Part shown: positions 20,535-32,921 of the stretch, in pieces | Position numbering within the stretch: position 1 is the stretch's first letter | Layout of the letters: each line of letters begins with the position of its first letter | NCBI GenBank assembly: GCA_027924645.1 | Contig: BSBN01000355.1 | Coordinates: forward strand, 1,437,001 to 1,501,000 | Reading direction: 5' to 3' | Length of the DNA: 64,000 nt | Source: Cunninghamia lanceolata | Lineage: Eukaryota > Streptophyta > Pinopsida > Cupressales > Cupressaceae | Program-made: the position numbers and the translations under genes | Notes under the pieces: model-generated | The model's database searches: none | What the model saw: the letters and a program-made list of their open reading frames with translations, nothing else | What the model was told of the DNA's origin: nothing

Positions 20535-21790
20535 AAGAATACCATTTTGAATGGAGAAATTGATGAAGAGATCTACATGACTCAACCACATGGATTTGAA
20601 AGTTCAAGATAGGAACACTTAGTTTGCAGGTTAAGGAAGTCTCTTTATGGCTTGAAGCACGATCCAAGGGTGTAGTATGCTAAGATTTATGAGTATTTTA
20701 AGACTCAAGGCTTCCATAACTATTATTGTACTTTATGTTGATGATCTTATCATCAAAAGAAATAACATGGACAAAATTAGTGACCTAAGGTTGAAATTGA
20801 AAGACAAATTTGAGATGAAAAATCATGGTTTTCTACACTACTTTCTTGGCATCTAAGTGTGGCAAAAGGATGGAATTTATCTCTCTCAAACCAATATGCT
20901 ACAAACATGTTGAGCAAGTTTAGGATGGAAGATTGTAAGAGTGTTTCTACTCCACTTACTCCAAGGTTGAAGTTGACTAAAGATATGGAAGGTGAGGATG
21001 TTGATCCTACCTTATACAAGCAACTTTTTCGTAGCCTTGTGTACTTGAATCACACTTGATTAGATATTTCTTTTACAATTGGTGTGGTTTTTGAGTTCTC
21101 CTAAGGTTCCACATTAGATGGTTGCAAATGGAATACTGACATATATACAAAGGACTTTGACTATGGTTGTTTATTATTCTTCTCTTGGAGACCTAACATT
21201 TGCATGATATTTTGATTTAGATGATAGAAAATCTACTACAGGGTATGTTTTCTCTCTTGGTTCTAGCACAATTTCATGGTGTAGTAAGAATCAATCTACT
21301 ATTGCTTTTATCAACTATAGAGGCAAAATATGCAACAACAAATGAGGTAGCTAAAGAAATAGCTTGTTTACAAGCTATTCTTTCAATCTTTAAACAACAT
21401 CAAGTAGGGCCTTCTTTACTCCATTGTGACAATTGAAGCATCATTTTGTTGTCCAAAAATCTAGTGTTTCATTCTAGAACAAAGCATATAGAGGTCTATC
21501 ACCATCACATCATGCATCTCAACCAACAATAGGTGATTCATCTTCAATATTGTAAGATAGAGGATCAGATAGTTGATCTTTTCACCAAGGCTTTATGTGA
21601 GACTAAGTCTGTTTATTTTAGAGGTCTTTTAGGTTTGAGAGAAGACACATGAACATTTGATGGTTGACATTCAAAAGGATTATTATGAATGTATACCATT
21701 TTATGGTGAGTGAGTGTTTTATCTTTAGACATTATCAATGTTTTGGGTTGCGAGTCATCTTATATAACCCCTAACATTAAAGGGGGAGTC
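20535..21790 (+). pseudogene. copia RT/RNase H remnant
   Basis: Collinear fragments of a Ty1/copia polymerase: LNGEIDEEIYMTQPHGFE near 20550, LYVDDLII near 20735, MLSKFRMEDCKSVSTPL and TLYKQLFRSLVYL (20859-21059), then RNase H with [19 protein letters not shown] and HCDN (21221-21436), and KTKHIEV-like text near 21480. It ends in a purine tract AAAGGGGGAG (21779-21788) with no LTR behind it. NCED-like DNA follows directly, so the element was cut at or rearranged through its polypurine tract. Many stops; not functional. Confidence 0.8.
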
Positions 21791-22020
21791 TGAAATGCTC
21801 GAATCCCCATTTCAAGCCCTGCACGGGATAGATGACAAAGTAGTTGAGACATGGCTTCTTCAGGACATCATAGCTGGTCATGCCATACATGAGCCTCACC
21901 GCATGTATCATGTCGGCCCGGTCGAAGAAATGATGGCACGTGCAACTACGGATTCGCATCATTTCGAACATCGTCCAAACATGGAGGAATTCGACCCACC
22001 ACTTGAGATCATGATAGGCC
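21785..22020 (-). pseudogene. NCED/CCD-like pseudogene fragment
   Basis: On the minus strand different frames give SQVVGRIPPCLDDVRNDANP and then HHFFDRADMIHAVRL. They correspond to the conserved N-terminal blade region of plant 9-cis-epoxycarotenoid / carotenoid cleavage dioxygenases (consensus VVG-IP-CL-GVYVRNG-NP, GHHFFDGDGMIHAV). At least one frameshift separates the blocks, and GDG has become RAD. The 21900-22020 part aligns with 39830-39950 in the same orientation. Only about 75 residues of a roughly 600-residue family are present; the iron-binding histidines are not. Confidence 0.7.
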
Positions 22021-23620
22021 CAACAGACTTAAACTGCTCAACGTACTGGTATTTTATGGAGGAGGTACAATGTATTAGCATTTTTGGATGGAGGCCACTC
22101 TCACTATAAATGAATGAATGGAAGTTTTTAATGATGTATAGGAGATCAGAGAGTTTATGGGATTTAGAAGAAAAACTGAAACCCTCCCAAACAAACAAAC
22201 CAACCCACAACCACACTAAAACTTTCTAGTTGATTTCTAATTCTTTGCTGATCCTGGTTCTTTTGCTATGGGTTTTAGTTAAGTAACTTGTTGTTTCTAG
22301 TAGCTTCTCCTCTTCAAACAAGGTCGTTAAGGATCTAACTTTTAGCATATCTGTGTAATTGAACCGAATGTCCTCATATACCTTACACTCCATGATGTAA
22401 TGCCATTTTGCCTCCACTAATCTTGATGAATAGAACCAACGAATCCTATCCATCCATAACTGATAAAAAGTAAAGATAACCATAACTGATAAAAAGTAAA
22501 GATAAAATAATCACGTCGAGAGACATTCTACAGTCACAACGGGGTGGAAGAGAAGAGCCTCAAGATTCTAGATTATGTGTAAAAAAAACTTTAAAATAGA
22601 ATGGAATATTCAAAAAATCCAAAAATAATAATAATAGAAGAATTTGAAAATACATAATTTTATTTTAGAGGTTTTTGGTGACACTTTTCTTGATATAACG
22701 GATATTCTTGCTCCAGGTAGCTTCCACTAACAATTTTAATTACTATTTTGTCTTTCTTTATAAAAATGAATGAGTTTGCATTTGCTTCTGAGAAAGCTGT
22801 TCAAGTTTAAGTGGTCTACCACTGAAAAAATTGACAAAATTTCCTCCTAGCCCTCCTATTGGAAAATATACAGTGAAAATAGTGCAAATAAAGAGTAAAA
22901 GGAAGAGCAATTATAGTTGTTGCAGCTGCATACGCATAAGGTTCTGAAAATGTCGTGGCATTTTTGAATTTATCCGTGAACATTTTAGGTTCACTATTTT
23001 TTTTCAGTTTGTGTTCACGTGGTCTTGAAACTTGGATAGTTTTCACATGCGTTATGGTTTTGGAGTTTAAATGAAAGAAAGCTGGCATTTTTTTTAGTTA
23101 TTAGAAATTATAAACTAATTATGTCTTAATGGTTATTTTTAAATATCATCCATTTCAACAGTTAAAGATAAATTTTGGTTAATAAAAATAGGACATATAT
23201 ATATTTAAAAAAGGTGCAAGCATCTATATCAATATATTAAAATAGAATCGAAAATTATAAGGGGGGCCTAAGGCAAAAAGGCACATCAACCAATAACATA
23301 ACCTAGCCAGCTTACAAGGAAGCATCCCATCAAACGTTTAAAAAGTGGCCGGCCAGGAGTGAAGTTGAGAAAACCAAAAAGATGGATAATTAGCCAAAAG
23401 TAATGTACCATAGGCATAGCCATAAGAAATTCCCCAAAAGTGGCTCAACTATCATTGAAAGAAGCCACACATGCTTTTAATGTATAGACATTAATAAGCC
23501 ACCCAACTACATCTAGCAGCATCCTCTGACGATCTGCCCATTGGGAACAAAGGACAACAGATTGTCACTGCCCAAAATCATAAATGTTGAGATTTGAAAT
23601 CTCAGCAACTGCCATTACTG
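22021..23620. other. non-coding stretch
   Basis: I see no gene in this AT-rich stretch. It holds a 26-bp two-copy tandem repeat (CATAACTGATAAAAAGTAAAGATAAC, about 22464-22513) and short frames without resemblance to known families. Confidence 0.5.
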
Positions 23621-23624
23621 CCAC

Positions 23625-25420
23625 CTGGTCAGCATTCAACTCCATGACCACCGCCCAATAACACCACCACCACCCATCCTCACACCTAAATCGCTTCCAC
23701 CACCCAGCAAGAAGTCAACACCACCACAAATGTAACCATTGCCACAAACACCTTCAGCTCCACATCCACCACTCCCATAGGAGATAGAGCAATTCTGCCA
23801 CCAACAACCGCCAATGTCTCCCCTCGACACCATCCGAGCCACCTCCAAGGCTGGATCATCCTATAGCTCCCTCAACACCTCCTTCCTCCACTCCTAAACA
23901 CCAACACTGCCAACAGGGCCACTACCAAAACAACACCCAAACCACCACCTGCAACTACCACCAGGTTCCAAATGGTAACACCGTCAAAGCCAACAATGGC
24001 ACCTCCCCCTGGTTTCTATACAGCAACTTTGCCAAAGTCTCAAAGTGCACTCAACTAGCGCCATTTCCCAAACATTTGTAATGTAGCCTTTGAACAGTCC
24101 ACAAACTCCACTTGAATCCATCGCTCCCACTCCCACCTCTCTAAATTGGGGCCATCCAACTCACTCACCCCTTCTACTTCCTCCACCTGGCTCAATGCCA
24201 CCATCCTCATCGGCACTACCATCTATGCCACCTCCCAACTAGGCCTACCAACTACAGCACCAAGAAACTACCAACCACATAGCTTCCACTACAAACCCAA
24301 GGTCCCTGGCCAACCTACCTCTAGAGATGAAGCCAGAGACTGCTCCTTATACCTCCCCCAACCATCTTCAACACCCCACAATACCTAGGGAATAGGCGGA
24401 TGTGCAAACCACTAGATGCAGGCCAATCACTTTCAAAGCCTCCCACGGGAAGAAAAGTGGGGAGAAACGCCAACCAAAATACTGTACCAAAGCGCTTCCA
24501 AATCCTCCTGTAGTTAAGAAACTCAAGACCCATCAAATGGTCAAATGTCACCATCAACTTCAACAACCATGTCCTCACCATCTCTTGGATTAGCAGCTCC
24601 ATCTTCTCTAGCACTGCCACCAGTGCTTCCTCAGAGACACCACTAAGGCCTCCACCAAGACTGAGACTTGCTACAGGGCTGTCGCTTGCTCCAATGTACA
24701 CTCCTAGCCTGAAAACACCACCTTACCCACCTCCAATACCAATGCTTTCACCATAGGTAGGCTTGTGCCTTCAATGGCCGTATTCACCATCACTGTTTGG
24801 CACCCAAAACCACCATCACCTCCACACTCCCAACAATCCACTTCCCGCACCTCCAATATGCTCTTGCAAGACACCATCACCTCCCAGATGGGAAATGTGC
24901 ATGCTTTTTCATCAAAACTTACCTGAGGACCACCTCCTCCTCCAAGCCTGACAACTCCCCCAACTCTAGCACAATCACCAATGTCACCTTTCTAACAACT
25001 CCAGGACCACCACCAGGTCCGAGTCCTCTCAGAAATCCTCATATTGGCCGGTGCCTTTCTTGGCCAAAGAGCTCCAATATCGCCACCACGAACCTCTACA
25101 CCCCACCTTACACCACTATTGTAGACCAAAGAGATCTCAAAGACCGGGTCCCAAAAGTCGTTGTCTCCTCCAACACTACTGCCACCAAAAATGCCGCTCT
25201 TTGCCTTCTCCACCTAAGCCACCCCTAGAGCCTTCCTACTTGGTCAAAAAAGCAACCCAGCCATCTGGGTCTTCATTGCCATCACCCTCTTTGCCATCCT
25301 CACCACTTGCCACCAGACCGCTTCCACTCCCGCTCGCCATCATTTATTCTTCACCATTTACAAAAATAGGACAAATATTTAGCACTATTTATTGCGAATG
25401 AGGTGTAAAATTGCTATTGA
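23625..25420. other. CA/CCACC-rich island, unidentified
   Basis: Base composition changes sharply: about 1.8 kb is rich in C and A on the plus strand (many CCACC, CAACTCC, CACCAC words) while both flanks are AT-rich. Long frames exist on both strands (for example 24797-25228 plus, 24321-24701 minus), but they are Pro/Thr/Ser-rich or Gly/Val/Trp-rich products of the composition, and I recognise no domain. It could be a decayed retroelement coding region or a degenerated low-complexity gene. Confidence 0.45.
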
Positions 25421-28010
25421 TTGTTTGTCCATTGAAGTAGATGATATTTAAGTAGAGTGGTCATGAATTGTTGTTAAGAAAAGCTTGTATAGAAATTGTT
25501 CTGAGAAGTTTCCAAAAATGTATATGATTTTTTATTTTTTACATTTTATTCCAAGAAGAATTTGGTTGTCCTTTATAGTCTACATAAATATGTAACTAAA
25601 CTATTAGTTGTAAAATTAGTTAAGTGTTTGATTATTGTCATGGATTTTAAGAGTATAAAAATAGGTTTAAAAAAATTATATTAATTTTTCAAATAAAAAA
25701 TGTTTTATATGAAAAAGTTTGACTGGAATTAAGTTCAAGAATGATGAGCAATGGATGTAGAATGTTGGATTCCATTTATTCAGTTAAGATGTTTTCTGAT
25801 TTACCTTGTCATATTTTATATTGATTGTTCAAAAATAACTAGTATATTTATATTTTAAAAAGTATATCTAAAATATGCTCAAAGAAATAGAGAGATATCC
25901 TTCTCCAAGCACCTATCCCATTTATATGTTACAAATCGATTAAAAAATAGACCCCAAAAAAATCTCTCTCAAACATAAATATATATTTTTTAAATGTAAA
26001 TATGCTAATTACGCTGAGAGGTGTTCATACATTCACAACACAAATAGAGAATAAGAGCTGAAAGATTCATAAACAGATTCAGATTCTATGAAATTTTATA
26101 AGATTCTGATAAAAACAAAAATATAAAAAAAAAGAGAAGGTGAAAGGAATAAAATAAAAATAAAAAAATAAAATGCAAATGGGATGGAAAGGAAGGTGGA
26201 TACAAGTTTCAAAGATACCATCACTATCCACTAAGATCTAAGAAAGAAACGTTACAAGGGAATGGCATATCAAAAGACACACATTCATCTCTATTTATAT
26301 TGTTGGAGAATGATAAAAATAAAAATATAAAAAAGAGAAGGTGAAAGGAATAAAATAAAAAATAAAAAAATAAAATGCAAGCATGATGGAAAGGAAGGTG
26401 AATGACAGTTTCAAAGAAGCCATCACTACCTACTAAGATCAAAGAAAGAAACGTTTACATGGCATATCAAAAGATGCACATTCATCTCTATTTTTACGCC
26501 GAGAGGCGTTCATACATTCACAACATGAATGGAGAACAAGAGCTGAAAGATTCATAAACAGTAAAGATAAACGGTAGAATAATATTTATTCTAAAAAGAT
26601 ATTTATTCTAAACGGTGAGTAGCATGAACATGAACATAAACAGTAAAAATTAAAAGTAGAATATTATTTATTTGCAGGGCATTTCCTCCTATCGTTTGAA
26701 ACAAGAAAGCTTGATAACTCATATTTGTCCACTCTAAATGCTTAGCCGTTGTCCAATCGTTAAATTGAAAGATTTCATATTGGAATACGATTCCTCATTA
26801 AAGGTGCTTCGAATATCTAATTACGGCCTCATGGGGAATATTTGAAGATAAGGGCGGTCTCTTCAATCATTAGTACCTGCTTGGCAGATACTCTTCATAT
26901 GTAAAATGTTTCAATACCCTTTTCAACTATCACTTTAATTATTGTTGTTTTATTTTTTTCATGATTGTAATTTGTAATGTTGGGAAAAAATGTGATATTA
27001 GAATTTACTTTCTTATTAGGTTTTATTTATATAGCACAATCAATATAACTTAGGTTTAAAATTATATTAAATGAATATCACCATAACCACAATTAAATCA
27101 ATTTGGTATTTCTGATATCTAAAATCAAATAAAATTTGTAAAAGTTAAATAATATTTATTATTACATATCCAAAATCAAACCAAATCCATATTCTTCATA
27201 TCCAAAATTAAATGAAATATATTTGTTTTGTATCATGTCTATGCGTAAATCAAATCAAAGATAAGAAGATTCCACTTTCAAATCCGACAGTTTTAATTTT
27301 TGCATATCCAAGCGCATTTGTTAAATGCCCACTTATGAAGAAGACTAGTTTTCTTAATTCGTTGGTTGAGAGTCTTTTCATCTCTTATCTGATACAGTGA
27401 GAAATCAGATAAGATTCTTTTTTGGAAAACCAAATAATAATAACGACAATGAGCAAATCTATTTTCTGCATATCCCACAATCATTGCAGGCAACGAGAAT
27501 GGATCTCTTTGAGGCATCCTGTCAAACAAGAATGTACCTTGTATAACTTTTTTCAGAGTACAGATCTGCAATAATTATATGAAGAATCATTCAATTTAAA
27601 GGTTTTGAGTTTTCCAGTTTCAGAAATCTGGACGTGGTTACTGCTGGGATTTGTTTTTAAGAGTCTCTCAGCTTTGTTTCAGCAAATTACTGATGATTAT
27701 TCAACCTTAAACAGCCTCTCTCCAAATAAAAAATGGTTTCCAAAGAAGCTTGTAATCTGATCGTCTGTTCGCATGTCAGTCTGTAATGAAAGTTTACAAA
27801 TGTTTCTCTCCCACTCTTTGTTAAGTAATTGCATCAAAAATTCACAATAAATAAATATTTTCTTTGTGAGGAAACCAACAAGGCTCCACCCTAATGTAGT
27901 GGCAGATAGTCTTCAACATATTATCTATACTGAAATAAATAGCTACAAATACAATGGAAGAGCTTAAACAGTCCGTACGTTGTCAACTATCTGCGGTGAA
28001 ATTTTGTCTA
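25421..28010. other. AT-rich non-coding stretch with a duplication
   Basis: No gene is visible. A two-copy tandem repeat of about 200 bp (about 26100-26305 and 26310-26505) shares words such as GAAGGTGAAAGGAATAAAAT and AAGAAAGAAACGTT. An outer phrase (GAGAGGTGTTCATACATTCA) recurs at 26017 and, as GAGAGGCGTTCATACATTCA, at 26502. Confidence 0.6.
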
Positions 28011-28018
28011 AACCTGCT

Positions 28019-28086
28019 GACTGATCTGTTTCCTGTTGAAATTCTGCCGACTGATCTGTTTCCTGTTGAAATTCTGTCGACTGATC
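28019..28086. repeat. 30-bp tandem repeat
   Basis: Two full copies and a partial third of a unit containing GACTGATCTGTTTCCTGTTG lie about 55 bp left of the copia insertion border at 28142. Confidence 0.85.
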
Positions 28087-28141
28087 CTGTCGAAAACATG
28101 GAAAGCTGTGTATTGAACTAATGGCTAGAAGTAGTTGAAAT

Positions 28142-28966
28142 ATTTGTGAGAGCTTTAGTGGGAATTCTATTCACAATATATGCAGCACAAGAAACAGCCA
28201 AACCCCAAAATTTGTTATGCAAACTTTTAAAATGCAACATACAACTAGCCATTTCTAAAAGAGTTCTATTCATTCGTTCAGCCACCCCATTTTGTTGAGG
28301 AGTATAAGGAACTGTTCTTTGCACCTTAATACCACAATTTTCACAAAATGACTCAAATGCATAATTGCAATATTCACCCCCATTATCTGTCCTTAAACAC
28401 TTAATTCTTTTTCCAGTTTGATTTTCAACTAATGCCTTAAACTTTTGAAAGACTTCAAATACTTTATTTTTCCTTTCCAAAAAATAAACCCACACTCTCC
28501 TACTGTAATCATCAATAAAAGTGAGAAGATACCTGGCACCTGAAAGTGAAGGATACCCTGGTTCACATAGATCACTATGAATGAGCTGCAATGGATAATT
28601 AGCTCTCCATGCTTTTCCTGAATCAAAAGGATCTCGATGATGTTTGCCTAACACACATCCTTCACACACCCCTTCAGACATTGAAATTTTTGTTAATCCT
28701 CTAACCATATCCATTCTAACCATGTCTTGTAATTTTCTATAATTTATATGTCCAAGTCTAACATGCCAAAGTTTTGACATATCATCAGTCTGAGCAATAA
28801 AAGCATGAGAGTGTGTGTATTCATTATCAACAAACCCCACAAATTTAAATAGACTCTCTTTATGATCAACTTTGCCAATAGCAATTATATTGCTTGCTTG
28901 CGTCTTTTCTATCTCTAACAATAACTTGATCAGCAGTGACAACAAACTCATATCCAGCTTGGGCAA
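28142..28966 (-). pseudogene. copia integrase (inverted half)
   Basis: This is a long open integrase segment. HVRLGHINYRKL with CEGCVLGK forms the HHCC finger. The catalytic core has HSDLCEPGY (Asp), CLRTDNGGEY (Asp) and QQNGVAERMN (Glu), so the DDE triad is intact. The frame is shifted against the protease frame near 28870-28960. It breaks off at NRIPTKALTNI, exactly where the plus-strand half at 33345 takes over, so the enzyme's C-terminal part is in the other orientation. Confidence 0.88.
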
Positions 28967-30158
28967 TTTTATATACTGAAATAAGATTCACCCCTAATCC
29001 TTCAACCAGCAAAACATTTTTCAAAGACCCATTTGTTACATTAACAGTCCCTGTTCCTAAAACTGGAAGTCTCATTTTATTGCCAATGGTAATTTCTTGA
29101 TTTAAATTCTTCCCTTCATTAAAATCAATAAACAAAGATCTATCCCCAGTCATGTGATAGGATGCCCCTGAATCTAAAATCCATTCTTTATTAGAATCTA
29201 AAGCAAAGTATCTCCATTTAACACTACTTTCAGGTCTAGCAATTACCTCTTTATTTGATTTCTCTTGCCTTTTTAGAGAGATGGCTACGAAGCTATGCCT
29301 ATCCTTCTTGCCATCCTTGAACCTTTCTTGTTTGGGCTTGTATTGCTGCCTTTCATTGTCCCTCTTCTTCAAACAAAATTTTTCCATGTGATTTTCACCT
29401 CCACAATCCCTGCAAATAATCAATTTTTTTCCAACTTACTTTTCTGTAGCATCATTTCTAGAAAAATGGTTAGAACCATCATTATTTTGAAATTTATAAT
29501 TTCCTTTCCAATTCTTCTTTCCATCATATCTAGAAAATTTACTCTTGGCTGCATATGCATGATTCTTCTTAATATGTCCTTCTTTGATAAGCTGAACCTC
29601 TTTATCTAAAACAGACTTACAAAATTGATCAAAAGTTTGCTGGGGGGTATTGGGATTTAGTTGAAGAACCCTTTTCCTTGATTCCTTAAATACCTTGTAT
29701 GGCTGGGGAAGCTTACTTTCAACCATTGCAATCAATTGAAATTTTTTTTTTACATATTCAGCACCTATTTTCTTCAGCTGGGCATTTAAAAAAGTAACTT
29801 CATTGAAATAATTAGTCATTTTTTCAAAATCAGAAGGAGCTAAATTCACCAATTTTTCTTCTATACTAAACATGCTAGCAATATCTGCATCTTTATAATC
29901 TTTTTCCAAACTCTCCCACAACTCTATTGGATTATCAATATCAACAAATCTTCTATTGAGATTGGGGCTTAAAGCTTTACCAATAATACCTCTAGATTGT
30001 TCCAACTTGCATTTCCACAGCTCCTTTTCTTTTTCACTTTGAGGTTCTCCAATTTCTTTGTTCACTATCCTCCATAGAGCCTTTTCTCTCAGAGCATTCT
30101 TGACTGCAATCTTCCAATCTGCAAAACCACTTCCATCAAATATTGGCAACACTTCATT
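28866..30158 (-). pseudogene. copia gag, zinc knuckle and protease (inverted half)
   Basis: Gag (30152-29436) shows LPIFDGSGFADWK, ALWRIVNKEIGE and IELWESLEKDYKD, typical copia Gag blocks. One in-frame TAA (29436-29438) precedes the knuckle CRDCGGENHMEKFC. The protease motif WILDSGASYHMTGD has its catalytic Asp. The gag start codon is missing: the reading frame runs straight into the LTR TG at 30159, with TNEV as the last recognisable residues. No leader or primer site lies on this side. The region would be nearly intact with the single stop removed. Confidence 0.85.
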
Positions 30159-30476
30159 TGTTAAGAAAAGTAAGATTGTCTAGGAAATAGCAAGTTTTGT
30201 CTAGAGTTTTCCACAATAGAAAGTTAGGATTTCTCTAGAGTTTTCCATAAAACTAATAGAACATTCCAATTTTTCTAGAATTAAAATATAGAATAATTTA
30301 GAAAGATGGAAGCTTCCAAGCTTCAAGTTTTTTGTAATTATATATATGATTGTACAAAGAACTTTTGGATGAAATATAATTCAAGTTAGATAAATATTTT
30401 TCTGAGTTTATTAACTCTGTTTTGCCCTGTTTTTATTTGCTATTATGTTATGTTGTTTATTGGGCCTGTTCTTTCA
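30159..30476 (+). repeat. LTR of rearranged copia (left copy)
   Basis: 318 bp from TGTTAAGAAAAG to GTTCTTTCA, matching 35556-35884 with roughly 15 substitutions and an 11-bp insertion in the right copy. A TATATATA box lies at about 30339-30346. It is immediately followed by the primer-like TAGTATCAGAGCTAGG. It abuts gag on its left, with no direct TSD partner there (TCATT against GAAAT on the right). Confidence 0.85.
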
Positions 30477-30490
30477 TAGTATCAGAGCTA
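30477..30490 (+). other. degenerate primer binding site
   Basis: TAGTATCAGAGCTAGG directly follows the LTR and differs from TGGTATCAGAGC by one base. This fixes the plus-strand orientation of the LTR and leader. Confidence 0.75.
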
Positions 30491-31734
30491 GGATTACTAG
30501 GTCATGTGAATATCCAGAGCTAGGGTTTATGAGGCTTATTGTGGTCATTGTGTTATGAGATCTTGATTTGTAAGTTTAACTTTGTGGGGAGAGATCGGCC
30601 CATCCCAAGTCGCGGCAGCGTAACAAAGAGAGTCATCAACCCTATAATTACAGTCACCAGAAATTAGAAGATCCACCAGCAAGGGAAAATGTTGTTGATC
30701 CGTCAAGAAGACTGCCATCACAAAGAGTTTGAGATCATTGTGTGAAGGAAAGCAGAAATTGTTTTACATTGAAAATGAAAGGTCATTGAAGTTGTAAAAT
30801 CTCTGTAGGAGGAATCGCTAAAGCAAAGATTGGAGAATGATAAAAGGCCGAAACTCTGACCAAGGAATCTTCATAGTTGAAGAAAGTCATAGAAAAAGCC
30901 GCAACTGTTAAAAAGACCGTCAGCAAGTTGCAGATCTGAGGTAAGAATAAATTGATTATTTTGTTAACTGCTAAAAAGAGAAATCGTTGTAGAGAGATTG
31001 TTGGAGATTGCAAGAGATTAAGATGTGTGGATAGGGTTTATAATAGGCCGTTGAAAAAGAGTGTAGAAATTATAGAGTCATTTTTGGAGCTGCCAATAAA
31101 GGAATCATCCGAGGGGAAAAGAAGATCAGGCCGCAACATTTGTATTGCAAAGCGCTAGGAGAAGTCAAAAGGTTAGGAGGCATAAAGGCCACTGTGTATA
31201 GAAAGAAATCAAAGCCCCAGTCTAGTAAAAGGACGCAGCTGTCCAAGAGATTTAGGGTTGTTAACCATTAAAAGAAAGAAGATAGCGGCCATTGCCAAGG
31301 AGGAAGTTAAAGTTAAAAGGTTTATCGGAAGCAAACAAAAATTAGAGATATTGAGGCCGTAGCCCAGAGTAAAGTGTGGGAAACACAAAAAGATAAAAAG
31401 CCACAGATTGCAGCTGCTAAGAGGAGACCACAGCGAGTAAAGCCGTTGGTATTGGTGAAGATTATCCAGGTTCGTGTGAAGGAGAAAGCTGCCCTAGGAG
31501 ATCATATGCGTAAGTTTGTAGGACAAACGTTCACTATTTGAAGCCACATAAAAGCATTGAATTCATCAAAAGCAAAGTCCAGAGATTGTCAAGGGTTTGT
31601 ATCAGGCAGTAAGAAAGTCTGAAGATAGTTTGCAGTCAAAGGTGAAGTGAGGCACACGAAGCTGCTAAATGAAGAAGAAATCAACAATTACAACAAAGAG
31701 CAATAGTCTGAGGTAAGTTAATCATTTATTTTCA
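30491..31734 (+). other. long purine-rich leader
   Basis: About 1.24 kb between primer site and ORF is A/G-rich, and the words GGCCG or GCCGC recur at short intervals (about 30596, 30846, 30898, 31044, 31129, 31286, 31350, 31450). Short frames (for example 30952-31158) have no family resemblance. A long untranslated leader with repeated GC-boxes could serve RNA packaging; that is conjecture. Confidence 0.45.
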
Positions 31735-32613
31735 ATGGGAAAAGCTAAGAGAGAGAAGACAGAAAAAAAGGATTGGCAAAAAGAGAAAGAAGATTGGAAA
31801 AAAGAGAAAGATGCTTTGGAAAAGGAAAGATCTGAATTAATAAAAGAAACATATCAATTGACAATAGAGAAAATTGGTTTAAGGTTAGAAAGGTATGAAG
31901 CTAATGTTGAATTGAGTAAAGTAAAGAGGAAAAATGAAGAACTAGAAGAAAGATTGAAATTATTTGATAAGGTTAAACAGAGGAATGGTGAATTAGAAGA
32001 AAAGATAAAGCAATTGGAATAAGAGAATAAGATACAAAAAGATGAAATATCAAGGTTAAAAGAAGAAAATGAAAGTTTAAAAATAAAGCCATTAGTTTGT
32101 GATGTCTCGTGTGATACAAATTATGATTTATGTGATGTAGCTGAAGCTAAAAGATGCTTGGTTGAAGATTGTAAGGAAGTTGGAACAGCAAAATTTCCAT
32201 GTTGTGATATTGATGAAAATGACAAGTTGTTTGAATCCAAAAATCATTGTAATGAAGAGAATGTTGGTTTCAAGAAGATGGGATATACAGGAAAAGGTTT
32301 AGGTGAGTATGGACAAGGAATGAAGGAGCCAATTGAGCTAATAGTGAGGCCAAAGTATGTAGGTCTTGGATATGGAAAAAAAGATCATATTACAGGCACA
32401 AACAAATTGGTTAAAGAAAAGTGGATCATGCAATGTTCTCATTGTCATAGGCAAGGACATACAAAGGAAAAGTGTTGGGATTTACATCCATGTAGCAATT
32501 GTGGATTCAAAAATCATTCAGAAAAGATGTGTTGGCAAAGACAGTGGAAAGATGAATCTATGAAGAATTGCATGAAAATGGATTGTGGATGGAGTTATGG
32601 ATTAAGTTGGTAA
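31735..32613 (+). CDS. retroelement protein: coiled coil, G-patch, two CCHC knuckles (one internal stop)
   Basis: 291 sense codons with a single in-frame TAA at 32020-32022. Residues 1 to about 125 are a strongly charged coiled coil (KEKEDWKKEKDALEKERSEL, ELEERLKLF). Near residues 175-225 comes a G-patch: GFKKMGYTGKGLGEYGQG, then PIELIVRPKYVGLGYG, matching the Gly-rich RNA-helicase-cofactor motif. Two CX2CX4HX4C knuckles follow, CSHCHRQGHTKEKC and CSNCGFKNHSEKMC. Coiled coil plus knuckles suggests a Gag-like RNA-binding role. A G-patch between them is unusual for plant copia Gag and may have been captured from a cellular gene. GAATAA is most simply a decayed GAACAA. The nearest downstream landmark is a polypurine tract at 32922-32933. 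Confidence 0.8.
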
Positions 32614-32921
32614 CAAATTACAGGTATGCTGAAAAGTTTGTTTAAGTATAGATCTTCATTTGTGAAAGATGATAACAAGCAGGAAAAGTTTGAAGGATTG
32701 AGGCATCATGCAAAGTTGAAAGATACAGATAGTAAGAGGACTTCTAGTTTATTGTTCTAAAGACTTAAAAGGTTCAATGACTACTGCAATAGTGAGTGGG
32801 TGAGAACAGTTTAAAGGCATCATGTAAAAAAAAAGGTTTGAGTGAGTCAACAGACTCAGAAGACTAGAAAGATTTGGAAGATAAATTTGAAATGATAAAC
32901 TTGTGGTCGAAATTAAGGGGG

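Noticed and set aside
24797..25228. Pro/Thr/Ser-rich 143-codon frame as a cell-wall or hydroxyproline-rich protein
   Set aside because: The repeat units are irregular, no signal peptide is present, and equally long frames exist on the other strand, so composition alone explains it.
29436..29446. Possible intron donor (AAAAGTAAGT) at the stop between gag and the knuckle
   Set aside because: It lacks the G needed for AG|GTAAGT, and there is no convincing acceptor; a simple stop codon is more economical.
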